A DNA stretch of 64,000 nucleotides from UBA2336 sp049306095 (GCA_049306095.1 JBAQPU010000052.1:1-64000); one strand, 5' to 3'. Positions 51,477-61,577 are shown, numbered from the stretch's first letter. The notes: generated by a model not told the origin, from the letters alone. Made by a program: numbers and translations.

Positions 51477-53390
51477 ATGAGAAAAATTCAGCTCTTTTAC
51501 TTTCTTTTTGGTTCACTCCATGTTTTTGGTTGGAGTGATCCAAAATATCCGGTAAGCGATATTCCGCCAGCGCTGATAGAAAATGTTAATGTGGTGCTTC
51601 GCGAAAATCATATGGTGTACACCATCCATGCACAAGATCGTGCCACTTTATATGTGCACGAGGTAATTACCATTTTGAATGAAAACGGAAAACATTATGC
51701 TTCTGAAGTTATTGGGTATGATAAGTTAAGCAAAGTAACTTCCTTCAAGGGAACATCTTATGACGCAGCAGGTGCCATCATCAAAAAATTGAAAGCCAGT
51801 GAAATTTATGATCAAAGTGCGTTTGATGGGTATAGCCTTTTTAGTGACGATAGAATAAAAGCAGCTCAACTCTCACATGGATCCTATCCCTACACTGTTG
51901 AATATGAATACGAAGTTGAATACAAATACCTATTCATGATTCCGGGGTTTGTTATTATTCCCGGAGGAAAAACATCCGTACAAAATTCTTCCTATCAATT
52001 AATTTTTCCTGAGGCACTTGCTCCTAAGTATAAGGTAACGAATTATGACGCCACGCCTGAAGCCGGAGAAGTAAAAGATGGTCGTAAAACCTTACAATGG
52101 AAATTTCAAAACCTGAAACCAATTAAAACCGAGCCGATGGGGCCCCCTGCTCAGGAGGTTATTCCGCAAATTTATGCAGCCCCTGTTCGTTTCGAATTTG
52201 ATGGGTATGCCGGTTCAACAGAAACCTGGAATGATTTCGGCAAATGGATTATTTCGCTGAACAAAGGAAGGACTCAGCTACCGGAAGAAACCATCAAAAA
52301 AATAAAAGAACTGACGGCAAATCTTAACACAACGGAAGAAAAAATTAAGGCTGTTTATGAGCACATGCAAAACAGAACACGATACGTAAGTGTGCAATTA
52401 GGTATTGGAGGATTTCAGCCCTTTGAAGCCTCGGTGGTTGATAACACCGGATACGGAGATTGCAAAGCCTTGTCAAACTACATGGTTTCTTTGCTAAGCG
52501 CCATTGGGATCAAAGCAAACTACACCCTTATCGGGGCAGGAAAAGGTGAAGCTCCCATGCAGGTTGATTTCCCGGGGTCTCAGTTTAATCATGCGGTGGT
52601 TTTTGTTCCTACAAAACAAGACACTATTTGGCTGGAATGTACGAGCCAGACAAATCCTTTCGGATATATGGGCACATTCACCGGAGATCGCAAGGCCCTT
52701 GCCATTACTGAAAATGGTGCTGAAATTGTAAACACACCCGTTTATAAAGAACAGGATAATATTCAAAACCGCACAGCCACTGTTACGGTGGGATCAGATG
52801 GAAATGCAAAAGCAACCGTTAAAACACATTATTCTGGGCTGCAGTATGAAAATGATGGGCTCCACTCCATCCTTGAAAACCAATTTGATGACCAAAAGAA
52901 ATGGGTTGAAGCGAATACGGAAATTCCAAGCTTTGAAATCAATTCGTTCAGATTTGAAAATAAGAAGGAGCGAATTCCAACGGCTACAGTAACGCTGGAT
53001 TTAACGCTCCGAAGATTTGCAACGGTAAGCGGAAAAAGATTAATGATCACTCCCAACCTCATGAACAAGAATTCTTTTGTCCCGGAGAAAGTTGAGAATC
53101 GAAAAACCGAAATTGTACGAAGTATGGGCTACACCGACCTTGACTCAATCCGTTATCAAATCCCACAAGAAATTTATCCAGAATTTTTACCAGAACCGGT
53201 AAAAATTAAATCGCGTTTTGGCGAATATGAATCCTCCTGTTCAGTCGATCAGGGTTTGGTCTTGTACACACGAAAAATGGTCATGCACAAAGGTCGGTAT
53301 CCGGCTGAATCGTACCAGGAGTTGATTGATTTCTTTAAAGCGGTAACAAAGGCCGACAATGTAAAGTTGGTATTCCTCAATAAAACCTAA
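51477..53390 (+). CDS. Exported DUF3857 / transglutaminase-core protein
   Basis: The 637-residue product has a signal peptide (MRKIQLFYFLFGSLHVFG), a DUF3857 domain (SYPYTVEYEYEVEYKYLFMIPGF) and a transglutaminase-like domain with all main residues: C329 in GYGDCKALSNYMV, H372 in QFNHAVVF, and an acidic residue in WLECTSQTNP (Glu where Asp is usual). It may be a cysteine protease or crosslinking enzyme in the periplasm. The gene follows its degenerate paralogue by 13 bp in a two-gene unit. A paralogue pair of this kind suggests that the two products form a complex. Confidence 0.88.
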   Translation: MRKIQLFYFLFGSLHVFGWSDPKYPVSDIPPALIENVNVVLRENHMVYTIHAQDRATLYVHEVITILNENGKHYASEVIGYDKLSKVTSFKGTSYDAAGAIIKKLKASEIYDQSAFDGYSLFSDDRIKAAQLSHGSYPYTVEYEYEVEYKYLFMIPGFVIIPGGKTSVQNSSYQLIFPEALAPKYKVTNYDATPEAGEVKDGRKTLQWKFQNLKPIKTEPMGPPAQEVIPQIYAAPVRFEFDGYAGSTETWNDFGKWIISLNKGRTQLPEETIKKIKELTANLNTTEEKIKAVYEHMQNRTRYVSVQLGIGGFQPFEASVVDNTGYGDCKALSNYMVSLLSAIGIKANYTLIGAGKGEAPMQVDFPGSQFNHAVVFVPTKQDTIWLECTSQTNPFGYMGTFTGDRKALAITENGAEIVNTPVYKEQDNIQNRTATVTVGSDGNAKATVKTHYSGLQYENDGLHSILENQFDDQKKWVEANTEIPSFEINSFRFENKKERIPTATVTLDLTLRRFATVSGKRLMITPNLMNKNSFVPEKVENRKTEIVRSMGYTDLDSIRYQIPQEIYPEFLPEPVKIKSRFGEYESSCSVDQGLVLYTRKMVMHKGRYPAESYQELIDFFKAVTKADNVKLVFLNKT

Positions 53391-53391
53391 G

Positions 53392-54105
53392 TTACTCGTT
53401 CAGGCTGTTGATGTACCCCGACAACGATCGTATTTGATCATAGTCATCAAAATCGACTTTGTTGTGCCTGAGGTATTCTGTTAGTTGCTTTTCGTATTCC
53501 GGAAAAACCCTCAGAATACCTTTTTTATTGCCTGGAACAGGCATCAATTGATTGTCTCCTTTGTCGACATAGTATGTATTAATCGTCACAAATTGATCGA
53601 ATCTGTTTTCAGCGATATTGTACGCCCCACCTACATCCGCTTTCTTAATGGTTTTGCTCACTTTACAATACCAGGAAATAGAATCGCGCACGATCCGTAA
53701 CATAAAAACAATGCTTCCTTTCAATTTTTTCTTTTCAAACTGAAATTCTTCACCTGTTTCGTTCTTTAATGTAAACCCTCCAATCATATCTTTTCGCAAC
53801 TGAACCCATCCCTCCACTTTCTCACTTTTTGCCAGTACATGGTCATGATACGCGTCATAGTTGATTAAAACATTTTCATATTTCCTGCCCTTCAGTTCAA
53901 TCGATCCCGGGCTAAACGTTTCAAAAAAAAGGTACGTTCCTTTCACTCCTTCGTATCGATTATCAAATGCCATTACCGTTTGACCCGTAAAATTGAACGG
54001 AAAACTGTTGGCCGGAAGGTCCGATACATTTTGCGAAAAGATTTCTACCACCATGCCCAGGCACATCAAAACAAGTCCAATCTTCCTGAGAAAAAGCATA
54101 TCCAT
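53392..54105 (-). CDS. Exported protein of unknown function
   Basis: The 237-residue product has a signal peptide (MLFLRKIGLVLMCLGMVVEIFSQ). The rest has many short beta-strands (YLFFETFSPGSIELKGRKYENVLINYD) and a C-terminal helix. I recognise no family. The same kind of protein (small secreted, one Cys near the middle) is common in Cytophagales. It converges on the DUF3857 gene with a one-base gap and diverges from the acyltransferase gene. Confidence 0.72.
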   Translation of the reverse strand: MDMLFLRKIGLVLMCLGMVVEIFSQNVSDLPANSFPFNFTGQTVMAFDNRYEGVKGTYLFFETFSPGSIELKGRKYENVLINYDAYHDHVLAKSEKVEGWVQLRKDMIGGFTLKNETGEEFQFEKKKLKGSIVFMLRIVRDSISWYCKVSKTIKKADVGGAYNIAENRFDQFVTINTYYVDKGDNQLMPVPGNKKGILRVFPEYEKQLTEYLRHNKVDFDDYDQIRSLSGYINSLNE

Positions 54106-54162
54106 TATTTTCAGTCAATAAAAATAACAATACTTGTTTAACTTGCATTTGAATACGGGTTC

Positions 54163-55050
54163 ATGTTTTTCTTGAGACTTCTTGGTAGGATTCCCCTGAC
54201 TCTCCTTTATCGTTTGTCGGGCATACTTTACTTCCTTAGCTACCGCGTGGTGCGGTACAGAAGAAAGCTGGTACGGAAAAACCTTTCGCTTTCCTTCCCG
54301 GAAAAAACGAAAGAGGAAATCACTTCTATTGAACGCGAGTTTTACAGGAACCTTTGCGATTACGCAGTAGAAACACTAAAACTTCTTTCAATCGATCAAT
54401 CCGATTTATCGAAACGCGTTGTTTTTGTTAATGCTGATATCCTGGGCAAATACAAAGAAAAAAATCAATCGATCTTGTTGCTGGCTTCACACCAGTTTAA
54501 TTGGGAATGGTTGCTGGCCTCTGGAAATTTAAATCTTCCCATGCCGATTGACTTTGTTTATCAGCCGGTAAACAATTCGAAAATAGATCGTTTTCTTATC
54601 GCCTGCCGCACGCGCTTTGGTGCGCATGCCATAAAACGAAATGAGTTGGCGCGTGAAATCGTGAGGCGGAAAAATCACGTGCGCGGTGTGGCCATTGTGG
54701 CCGATCAGTATCCCGGAAAGAAGCATGATAAAAAATACCTAACCACATTTCTTCATCAGGAAACAGCCTTTTTCTATGGCACGAACCAGCTGGCAGCGCT
54801 CACCCAATATCCTGTGTTGTATGCCGAAATACGAAAGAAAGAACGCGGCTATTATGAAGTTACCTGGGTTGAACTGGCGCAGCCACCCCATGCCAGGGAT
54901 TCGAATGATATTATTGAACAGTATGTAAAGGCCGCTGAAAAACTCATTCGGGAATACCCGGCCGGCTGGTTATGGTCGCACAACCGTTGGAAGAAAAAAC
55001 ACCTTAGGCAAGCATCTGCGCAATATCCTCACGCGTCAACTGCTTCATAA
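54163..55050 (+). CDS. Lipid A biosynthesis acyltransferase (LpxL/HtrB family)
   Basis: The 295-residue product has an N-terminal membrane segment (LRLLGRIPLTLLYRLSGILYFLSYRVVRYRR) and the family H-x5-E motif in LLASHQFNWEWLLA, then VADQYPGKK and YAEIRKKERGYYEVTW with the later PAGWLWSHNRWKKK, all typical of the LABLT acyltransferases that add a secondary fatty acid to lipid A. Bacteroidota have few copies. Its last 47 bases overlap the convergent SNF2 gene, so both coding strands share 47 bp. Confidence 0.92.
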   Translation: MFFLRLLGRIPLTLLYRLSGILYFLSYRVVRYRRKLVRKNLSLSFPEKTKEEITSIEREFYRNLCDYAVETLKLLSIDQSDLSKRVVFVNADILGKYKEKNQSILLLASHQFNWEWLLASGNLNLPMPIDFVYQPVNNSKIDRFLIACRTRFGAHAIKRNELAREIVRRKNHVRGVAIVADQYPGKKHDKKYLTTFLHQETAFFYGTNQLAALTQYPVLYAEIRKKERGYYEVTWVELAQPPHARDSNDIIEQYVKAAEKLIREYPAGWLWSHNRWKKKHLRQASAQYPHASTAS

Positions 55051-57943
55051 TACTCTCCTCGGTAACAATCAATTCGTTCGATAATTTCAGTTTCTTTTGT
55101 TGCAGCAACAAAATTTTCTCTTCCACTGAATTGCGTGTGATGAATTTGTAGGTGAACACCTTTTTCTTCTGCCCGATGCGGTGCGCCCGGTCAATGGCTT
55201 GTGCTTCCACTGCGGGGTTCCACCAGGGGTCAAGAATAAAAACATAGTCGGCCTCTGTCAGGTTAAGACCCAACCCGCCCGCTTTTATAGAAATCAAAAA
55301 TGCTTTCACGTTCGGGTCTCTGTTAAACCGCTCAACCTGTTCCTTGCGGTCGGTGCTGCCACCATCGAGATAAGTATAATCGATTTTATTCGTTTTTAGA
55401 TATTGCCTTACAATATCCAGGTGTTTCACAAATTGACTAAACACTAATACTTTATGGCCTTCTGCCATTGCGTTTTCCAACATGTGGGTGATGTCTTCCT
55501 GCTTACCTGAATCGCCTTTGTATGACGGCTCAATCATTCGCGGGTGATTCGCCAGTTGGCGCAGCTTAGTCAAGCCCTCCAAAATCATAAAGCGGCTATT
55601 GCCCAACCCCTCCTTGTCAATCAGGTCAAGAATTTTACCACGGTAGTAGGATTTCACCTCATCGTAACGTTTCTCCTGCTCGGAAGTCATAACCGAATAC
55701 TGAACATGCTCAACTTTTTCAGGAAGCTCGGTTGCTACCTGCGACTTATGCCTACGTAACACGAATGGCTTAATGATGGCATTGAGTTTTTTTGATTTTA
55801 CATCATCACCTTTTTTCTCGATAGGCACCTGGAACTCCTGCCGGAAGTACGATTGCGTTCCTAAAATGCCCGGATTGATAAAACTCATCTGCGACCACAA
55901 ATCCATGGTGGTATTTTCAAGCGGTGTACCGGTTAACACAAGTTTGTGTCGCGATTTCAGCTCTCGAACAGCTTTGGCAATATTGGATGAAGGATTTTTT
56001 ATCACTTGCGACTCGTCCAGGATGACGTAATTAAAATAGAAGTGCTGGAGCAATTCTACATCCAGGCGGGTAATACCGTAGGAGGTAAGTACAACATCAT
56101 ACCGCTCAAAGCGCTTGATGTCTTTATTGCGCAGTGTGCCGGTATAATTCAGCACCTTCAGTTGAGGGGCAAATTTGCCGGCCTCCATTTCCCAATTATA
56201 AATAAGAGACGTGGGCATAATAAGCAGCGAAGTTCCGGCACCAGCTTCCCTCTCGGCCAACAGCAGGGCAAGTGTTTGAACGGTTTTTCCCAGTCCCATG
56301 TCATCGGCCAGGCAACCACCCAGTTTATATTCATTTAAAAAGCGGAGCCAGTTGTAGCCTGCTTTTTGGTACGGCCTAAGTTCACCGTTGAATCCCTCTG
56401 GCAAAGGATAATTTTTTATGCCACTGAATGAACTCAACGAACGCAACTTTTCGCTCACGTGTACCCTTGCCAGGTTCCCTTCTTCCAGTTCTTTCACCAG
56501 GTTGATGTGGTGTTTTTTCAACACCGGCTTCTCTTTGTCGCCATGGGTTTCACTCAATGCAAACAAATCCGCATACTTGGTCAGCCATGCTTCCGGAATG
56601 ATGGCGATCTCTCCGTTGGGTAGTTTAAATTCAACCTTCTTCTTTAAGATGAGTTTTCGCAACTCCTTAAACGGAATTTCAAACTCACCAAACCTGATCT
56701 TCGCGTGAATATCAAACCAGTCGATATTTTCTTTTACCTCAACTTCAATAACTGCCTTCCCAACAAAATATTTTTTATCGTTGCTTTGAGGCTGGCTGAC
56801 TTCAAATCCAAGGTTGAGCAAGTTCACCCGGTTTTCATTTAACCACGAAAACGCCTCTGACTTAGGAATAGCCACATTGAAATCCTTCATGGGCAGGCCA
56901 AGCTTTTGCAATGTGTGAAGAAAGTTTTTTTCTGTCTCCGTTTTTCGGGTTACGCGGTGAAACACATAATCATTTTCATGCTTTTCCACCGTTACGCTCA
57001 CCGGTACGCGGTTGCGTCCCTGGAAGCGGTGCTTGCCGTATTTAAACGATAAATCAAACACAATTTTTCCCGACTCATCACTCTTGTCTTCCACAGGTGC
57101 ATGGTCAAATAAACTTACCGGTGTTGATGATTGTACCGATACCAGTTCAGAAAGCGTTAAGATGGGCTTGGGATCATACTCATTTTTATTGATCTCAAAA
57201 CCATTTGCCTCTACATCGTCAAACGAGGCGATGAGTGGAGCAATGAAACGATTATAGTAGGTCTCTTCAAGATTTTTCGGGATCACCACAAACTTTTTAC
57301 TGAGGAAGGGCAATAGTTTTTTGCCATCCACAAATTTTTCAAATCCATATAGCTTGCCGTTGAGCACCATCCAGGCGGGACTTTTGCAAATCAGGTAGGC
57401 GGTTGCATTTGGCAGGTCCAGCTTTTTACCGTCATACTTAATGGTGGGATAATAATTGGTGTTCTCCTGGCTGCGCATAAAATGGAACTGAATGGATGCG
57501 CGCTTATCCATCACTTCTATCTTTCTCCAGGTGGGTTCTCCATCGCTGCCCATTTCGAAGAAAAGTTTCCCGCGCATGAGTTCGAGAAATTCTGCCCGCT
57601 TGATTTCAATATGAATTTCAATTTGTTCCTGAAGGGCCTCGTTGCCTTTATTCTTATCGTAAATTTTTGGGAAGAATTCTTCTGATTTCATGGGTTTACC
57701 GGCAAACTTCCGGATAACCGATTCCTGCTGCATAGCATCGGTAATTTTGATCAGCTCAAAATCGCGGTCGTCCAGACCTTTAGTAAACTCGCGGGCATTT
57801 TTTGAAGAGATGTTCTGGTGCTGGTAGGTAAGCTTCCCTTTATCATCTAAATGCACGATATAGGATTCAAACAGCAATCCCAGGTACTCGTGCTGGAACA
57901 ACGAATAGATAATTTGGAACGGCTGTGATGCAGAAACCTTCAT
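55004..57943 (-). CDS. SNF2-family DEAD/H helicase
   Basis: The 979-residue product has a large unclassified N-terminal part (about 1-500) with short SNF2-associated segments, then the RecA-like ATPase halves: Walker A DMGLGKT at 550-554, motif II D-E-S-Q at 643-646 (DESQ rather than DEAH/DEAQ), LTGTPLENTTMDLWSQ, and motifs V/VI in SIKAGGLGLNLTEADYVF and DPWWNPAVEAQAIDRAHRIGQ. It moves on double-stranded DNA or chases bound proteins. The gene is single; a hairpin (57951-57977) sits just before the start and might affect translation. Confidence 0.95.
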   Translation of the reverse strand: MKVSASQPFQIIYSLFQHEYLGLLFESYIVHLDDKGKLTYQHQNISSKNAREFTKGLDDRDFELIKITDAMQQESVIRKFAGKPMKSEEFFPKIYDKNKGNEALQEQIEIHIEIKRAEFLELMRGKLFFEMGSDGEPTWRKIEVMDKRASIQFHFMRSQENTNYYPTIKYDGKKLDLPNATAYLICKSPAWMVLNGKLYGFEKFVDGKKLLPFLSKKFVVIPKNLEETYYNRFIAPLIASFDDVEANGFEINKNEYDPKPILTLSELVSVQSSTPVSLFDHAPVEDKSDESGKIVFDLSFKYGKHRFQGRNRVPVSVTVEKHENDYVFHRVTRKTETEKNFLHTLQKLGLPMKDFNVAIPKSEAFSWLNENRVNLLNLGFEVSQPQSNDKKYFVGKAVIEVEVKENIDWFDIHAKIRFGEFEIPFKELRKLILKKKVEFKLPNGEIAIIPEAWLTKYADLFALSETHGDKEKPVLKKHHINLVKELEEGNLARVHVSEKLRSLSSFSGIKNYPLPEGFNGELRPYQKAGYNWLRFLNEYKLGGCLADDMGLGKTVQTLALLLAEREAGAGTSLLIMPTSLIYNWEMEAGKFAPQLKVLNYTGTLRNKDIKRFERYDVVLTSYGITRLDVELLQHFYFNYVILDESQVIKNPSSNIAKAVRELKSRHKLVLTGTPLENTTMDLWSQMSFINPGILGTQSYFRQEFQVPIEKKGDDVKSKKLNAIIKPFVLRRHKSQVATELPEKVEHVQYSVMTSEQEKRYDEVKSYYRGKILDLIDKEGLGNSRFMILEGLTKLRQLANHPRMIEPSYKGDSGKQEDITHMLENAMAEGHKVLVFSQFVKHLDIVRQYLKTNKIDYTYLDGGSTDRKEQVERFNRDPNVKAFLISIKAGGLGLNLTEADYVFILDPWWNPAVEAQAIDRAHRIGQKKKVFTYKFITRNSVEEKILLLQQKKLKLSNELIVTEESIMKQLTREDIAQMLA

Positions 57944-58042
57944 GGTTAGTCCGTTTTTTCTGCTTTCGTGAAAACGGAACCTCTAAGCTAATGATTTTCA
58001 GGCAGAAAAATTGGCAAAAACGGCCTATTTCATACACGATCC

Positions 58043-59266
58043 TTACAAGTTCTTTACGGCCGCTGAACGTGCCGCCAGCACCGCGGGACGATAAGAAGTG
58101 GCCACCGTAATGAAGGACACTACCAACATGGTGTAGAGAAAATCGGTGGGGATGACTTTGATGGGATATCCCTCCGTGACAGAGGTTTCCATGCCCATCG
58201 AAATCACGCCAAACTTTAATTGAATCCAACAGAAAATTCCGCCCAGGGTTAAACCAAGCAAGGTTCCTCCAATGGCTATCAAGGCTCCTTCTGTTAAGAA
58301 TATTTTTTTGATGAGGGTATTGTTTGCTCCCATGGCAGCCAAAACGGAAATATCTTTTTTCTTATCGAGCGCCAGCATCATCAAACTAAAGAAAATATTG
58401 ATCGCGCTGATGGCCAGTAAAACAGAAAAAGCAAGGAAGAAAAAAAGTTTCTCGGCTTTCATCAGGCGGTAAAGATCCCGATGTTGTTCCTCACCATTTA
58501 AAACTACAAACTGTTCACCCAATTGTTGCTTCAGGTGATCCTGAACAGCGGATATATCCGCATCAGCCGTTGTTTTTATCTCTAAGGATGTTCGTTTATT
58601 GCCATAGTTCATCAGCTCCTGAGCAAATGCAAGCGGAACAATAACATAGTTTTCATCAAACCCCTGAATAATCGAAAATGCTCCTCCCGGCAAAATGCTT
58701 TTTCGAGAATACAGTTTGGAGGGATCCAGCGTTCCTGATTTAATTGTATTGATATAATAAACCTGAAGGGCGTAATCACGATTTCCGACTGCAATCGACA
58801 ACGCATACTGAACGCCTCTGCCAACAATCGCAAATTGCATGTCTCCTTTTGTCAGCTGAAGTTTCCCATCCACAATTTTCTCGTCCATCCTGTGCTGATC
58901 GATAAAATTGTCGCTTACGCCTTTCAAGGTTACAACCTGGTTAGCATCGCGGTACCGAACATAGGCATAGTCTTCAATAACTTCCGTCACAATGTCAACT
59001 CCTTCCGTCTGTCTGATTTTCTCCAGCAATTCTTGAGTTGCCTCAAATGATTTTCCTTTTGCTGCTTCAACTTTTATTTCGGGATCAAAGGAGTTGTTGA
59101 GGGAATGGAGCAGTTCATCTAACCCATTAAAGACAGACAACACAATAATGAGTGCAGCTGTACTAAAGGCAACCCCGACTAACGAGAGCAGCGAAATGAT
59201 ATGAATGAAATTCTTTTTTCGTTTCGAAAAGAGATATCGTCTTGCTATAAAAAAAGAAAGATTCAA
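58043..59266 (-). CDS. FtsX-family ABC transporter permease (LolC/LolE-like)
   Basis: The 407-residue product has four membrane segments: one near residue 28-50, and three in the C-terminal half (about 275-298, 320-345 and 372-395), separated by a large periplasmic domain. The FtsX motif region (LAAMGANNTLIKKIFLTEGALIAIGGTLLGL) is clear. LolC/E proteins release lipoproteins from the inner membrane together with LolD; no ATPase gene lies nearby. Three bases after rbfA. Confidence 0.9.
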   Translation of the reverse strand: MNLSFFIARRYLFSKRKKNFIHIISLLSLVGVAFSTAALIIVLSVFNGLDELLHSLNNSFDPEIKVEAAKGKSFEATQELLEKIRQTEGVDIVTEVIEDYAYVRYRDANQVVTLKGVSDNFIDQHRMDEKIVDGKLQLTKGDMQFAIVGRGVQYALSIAVGNRDYALQVYYINTIKSGTLDPSKLYSRKSILPGGAFSIIQGFDENYVIVPLAFAQELMNYGNKRTSLEIKTTADADISAVQDHLKQQLGEQFVVLNGEEQHRDLYRLMKAEKLFFFLAFSVLLAISAINIFFSLMMLALDKKKDISVLAAMGANNTLIKKIFLTEGALIAIGGTLLGLTLGGIFCWIQLKFGVISMGMETSVTEGYPIKVIPTDFLYTMLVVSFITVATSYRPAVLAARSAAVKNL

Positions 59267-59268
59267 AA

Positions 59269-59649
59269 CTACTTGGCTTTTTCATCGGGCGGTACTGGCG
59301 GGATGTTCAGGTTCTTGATGATATCATCCATCCGCTGAGCATTTTCCTCCACTTCATCCAGGTAAAAGACGAGTTCCGGTATAATTCTTACCTGCTTACG
59401 AATGCGGTCTCCCAGGGTTTTCCTGATTTCCGATTTATGTGTTTTTATCTTTTCCAGAGTAGCCTGCTTATCTTTCGCCAACATCATGCTGACATAAATT
59501 TTTGCCAGGCCAAGATCGGGACTCACTTTTACATCGGCCACTGTAATAAACGCATGGTTTAATATTCCGCGCTTATCCTGCTGAAAAATATCGCTGATTT
59601 CCTTTTGTATCAGCCTTGCGAATTTTAACTGACGTGTGGTACCTGCCAT
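59269..59649 (-). CDS. rbfA: Ribosome-binding factor A
   Basis: RbfA binds the 30S subunit during maturation, notably in the cold. The 126-residue KH-type product has AGTTRQLKFARLIQKEISDIFQQ, ITVADVKVSPDLGLAKIYVSM and IPELVFYLDEVEENAQRMDDI. It begins the rbfA-permease-SNF2 string on the minus strand. Confidence 0.94.
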   Translation of the reverse strand: MAGTTRQLKFARLIQKEISDIFQQDKRGILNHAFITVADVKVSPDLGLAKIYVSMMLAKDKQATLEKIKTHKSEIRKTLGDRIRKQVRIIPELVFYLDEVEENAQRMDDIIKNLNIPPVPPDEKAK

Positions 59650-59755
59650 GAATCAAATGTACGACTTTAAACGCATGCGTGATGATTGTCAAGCATGCAA
59701 AACTTTTTAGAACGCTGAATAAATCGTAAATCGTAAACCTTAAAGTATACATCGC

Positions 59756-61153
59756 TTGTTAGGTTATTTCCGCATTAATGATCCTTACCGATTGCTGGGG
59801 CTGCTGGTGATCATGATTTGCATTTCGCTCCCGTTGCTTATTCATACCTCTCCCTTAACCTATCCTGAGTTAAAAAGTTTTGTCATTGGTGAAAAGGTGC
59901 GCGAGGGTAGGGCGTTGTATTCTCAATTAATTGACAGTACACCACCGTTGGCCTCGTGGCTTTATGGCGCGTTTGATTTTTTGTTTGGACAATCGCTTAC
60001 CTGGCGCCATGTCTTTGCTTTTATGATTTTGTTTTCTCAGAGTCTTTTTTTCGGAATTATACTAATTGATAAAAAGGCTTTTGCAGAAAATACCTATATC
60101 CCCTCGCTCATTTTTTCTTTGCTCACGCTTATTTCTTTCGACTCGTTGGCCCTGACTTCTGATTTACTCGCCTTCGGATTTATTCTATTAGCACTGAATA
60201 ATCTTTTCAAGGAAATTGAATTCCGGATTCAGCGCGATGAAACAATTTTTAACCTGGGCATCTTCATCAGTCTCGCTTCTCTTCTGTGCTTTTCATACAC
60301 GGTGTACCTGCCGGGTGTCATCATCATCTTATCCATTTTCACCCGGAATACCATTCGCAAGTACCTGCTCATGGTCTTCGGATTTTTATTGCCCCATGCA
60401 TTCCTCCTGTGTATTCATTTTTTGGCGGGTACCGCAGGGGATCTCTGGAATTACTTTTACTTGCCCAACCTTCATTTTTCTTCTCTTACATTGATGGACA
60501 CCAAAAGTCTGCTGGTGCTTTGTTCCATTCCGTTGCTTTACCTGTTTGTTTCGCTGTTTATCCTGAATCGCGATGCCCGGTTAACCAAATATCAGTCTCA
60601 AATTTTTCAAGCCATGTTTCTGTGGTTTATCGTTGCCCTGGTTCAGGTATTCTTTGCGGAAGACAGAAGGCCACAAAGTCTTATCCCGTTAATTCCCCCT
60701 GTTGGTTTTTTTCTAACCCACTACCTGTTGCTGATCAGAAGGAGAAAGTTTGCAGAAATGAATTTGTGGGTATTGTTCCTTGGCATTGTTGCCGTTGCTT
60801 ACCTGGCGCGATACAATAAAATTCCATACATCCACTACCAACAGCTGATCGTTCAGGCGCCCGCGCTATCCATCAAAAACAAACGCATATTGGTGTTGGA
60901 TCACCAACCTAATTTATTTGTTGGCAATAAATTGGCAGGATCGTTTTACGAGTGGGATGTTTGCCGTTCAATTTTTGAACAGCCTGATTATTATGAAAAT
61001 GTGTTATTGGTCAGTCGCGGTTTGCAACATGATTTACCGGAAGTAATTATAGATCCTCAAAATTTGATGGAAAAATTCTTCAGCAAGTTGCCCTCGCTCA
61101 GGTTCAGGTATGAACGATCACCGGAAGGGTACCGGTTGAAAACTAACAACTGA
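59756..61153 (+). CDS. Polytopic membrane protein, GT39/DUF6427-like
   Basis: The 465-residue product has about 11 membrane helices and begins at a TTG (59756; the previous in-frame stop is at 59741-59743), since no ATG precedes the conserved N-terminus (FRINDPYRLLGLLVIMIC). The sequence VREGRALYSQLIDSTPPLASWLYGAFDFLFG in a periplasmic loop looks like that of glycosyltransferase-39-type or DUF6427 proteins; a soluble C-terminus follows the last helix. Function unknown; transfer of a polyprenyl-linked sugar is possible. The last 11 bases overlap rpiB in convergence. Confidence 0.72.
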   Translation: MLGYFRINDPYRLLGLLVIMICISLPLLIHTSPLTYPELKSFVIGEKVREGRALYSQLIDSTPPLASWLYGAFDFLFGQSLTWRHVFAFMILFSQSLFFGIILIDKKAFAENTYIPSLIFSLLTLISFDSLALTSDLLAFGFILLALNNLFKEIEFRIQRDETIFNLGIFISLASLLCFSYTVYLPGVIIILSIFTRNTIRKYLLMVFGFLLPHAFLLCIHFLAGTAGDLWNYFYLPNLHFSSLTLMDTKSLLVLCSIPLLYLFVSLFILNRDARLTKYQSQIFQAMFLWFIVALVQVFFAEDRRPQSLIPLIPPVGFFLTHYLLLIRRRKFAEMNLWVLFLGIVAVAYLARYNKIPYIHYQQLIVQAPALSIKNKRILVLDHQPNLFVGNKLAGSFYEWDVCRSIFEQPDYYENVLLVSRGLQHDLPEVIIDPQNLMEKFFSKLPSLRFRYERSPEGYRLKTNN

Positions 61154-61577
61154 TTTTATCCACTCTGCGTTCGTGGCGCCCTCCTTCAAAATTTGTGCGT
61201 ATAAAACGATCAAGAATTTTTTCCGCTTGTTCATAGCTGACAAATCGTGCAGGAATACAAACCACATTGGCATTGTTATGCTGCCGTGCCAGTTCGGCTA
61301 TCTCTTCGTTCCAGCATAATGCTGCGCGCACACCCTGGTGTTTGTTGGCGGTGATAGCCACACCGTTGGCGCTGCCGCAAAGCAAAAGACCTAAATCAAA
61401 TTCCTTCTTTTCGACACCCGATGCAACCGGATGGGCAAAATCGGGGTAGTCGACTGAATCAAGCGAAAACGTTCCAAAGTCTTTTACAGGATATCCGTTC
61501 TTTTCTAACCACTTTTTCAGAAGTTCCTTGTATTCAAACCCTGCGTGGTCTGCTCCTATTGCAATTTTCTGCTTCAT
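61143..61577 (-). CDS. rpiB: Ribose-5-phosphate isomerase B
   Basis: RpiB interconverts ribose-5-phosphate and ribulose-5-phosphate. The 144-residue product begins IGADHAGFEYKELLKKWLE, has the Cys in LLLCGSANGVAITANKHQGVRAALCW and the phosphate-binding NNANVVCIPARFVS. It starts one base inside the tatC gene, so it is co-translated with it. Confidence 0.93.
   Translation of the reverse strand: MKQKIAIGADHAGFEYKELLKKWLEKNGYPVKDFGTFSLDSVDYPDFAHPVASGVEKKEFDLGLLLCGSANGVAITANKHQGVRAALCWNEEIAELARQHNNANVVCIPARFVSYEQAEKILDRFIRTNFEGGRHERRVDKISC

Noticed and set aside
57951..57977. Terminator between the permease and SNF2 genes
   Set aside because: The stem CCGTTTT/AAAACGG is AT-rich with a 13-base loop and no T run on the transcribed strand, so it is weak; left as a possible translational effect only.
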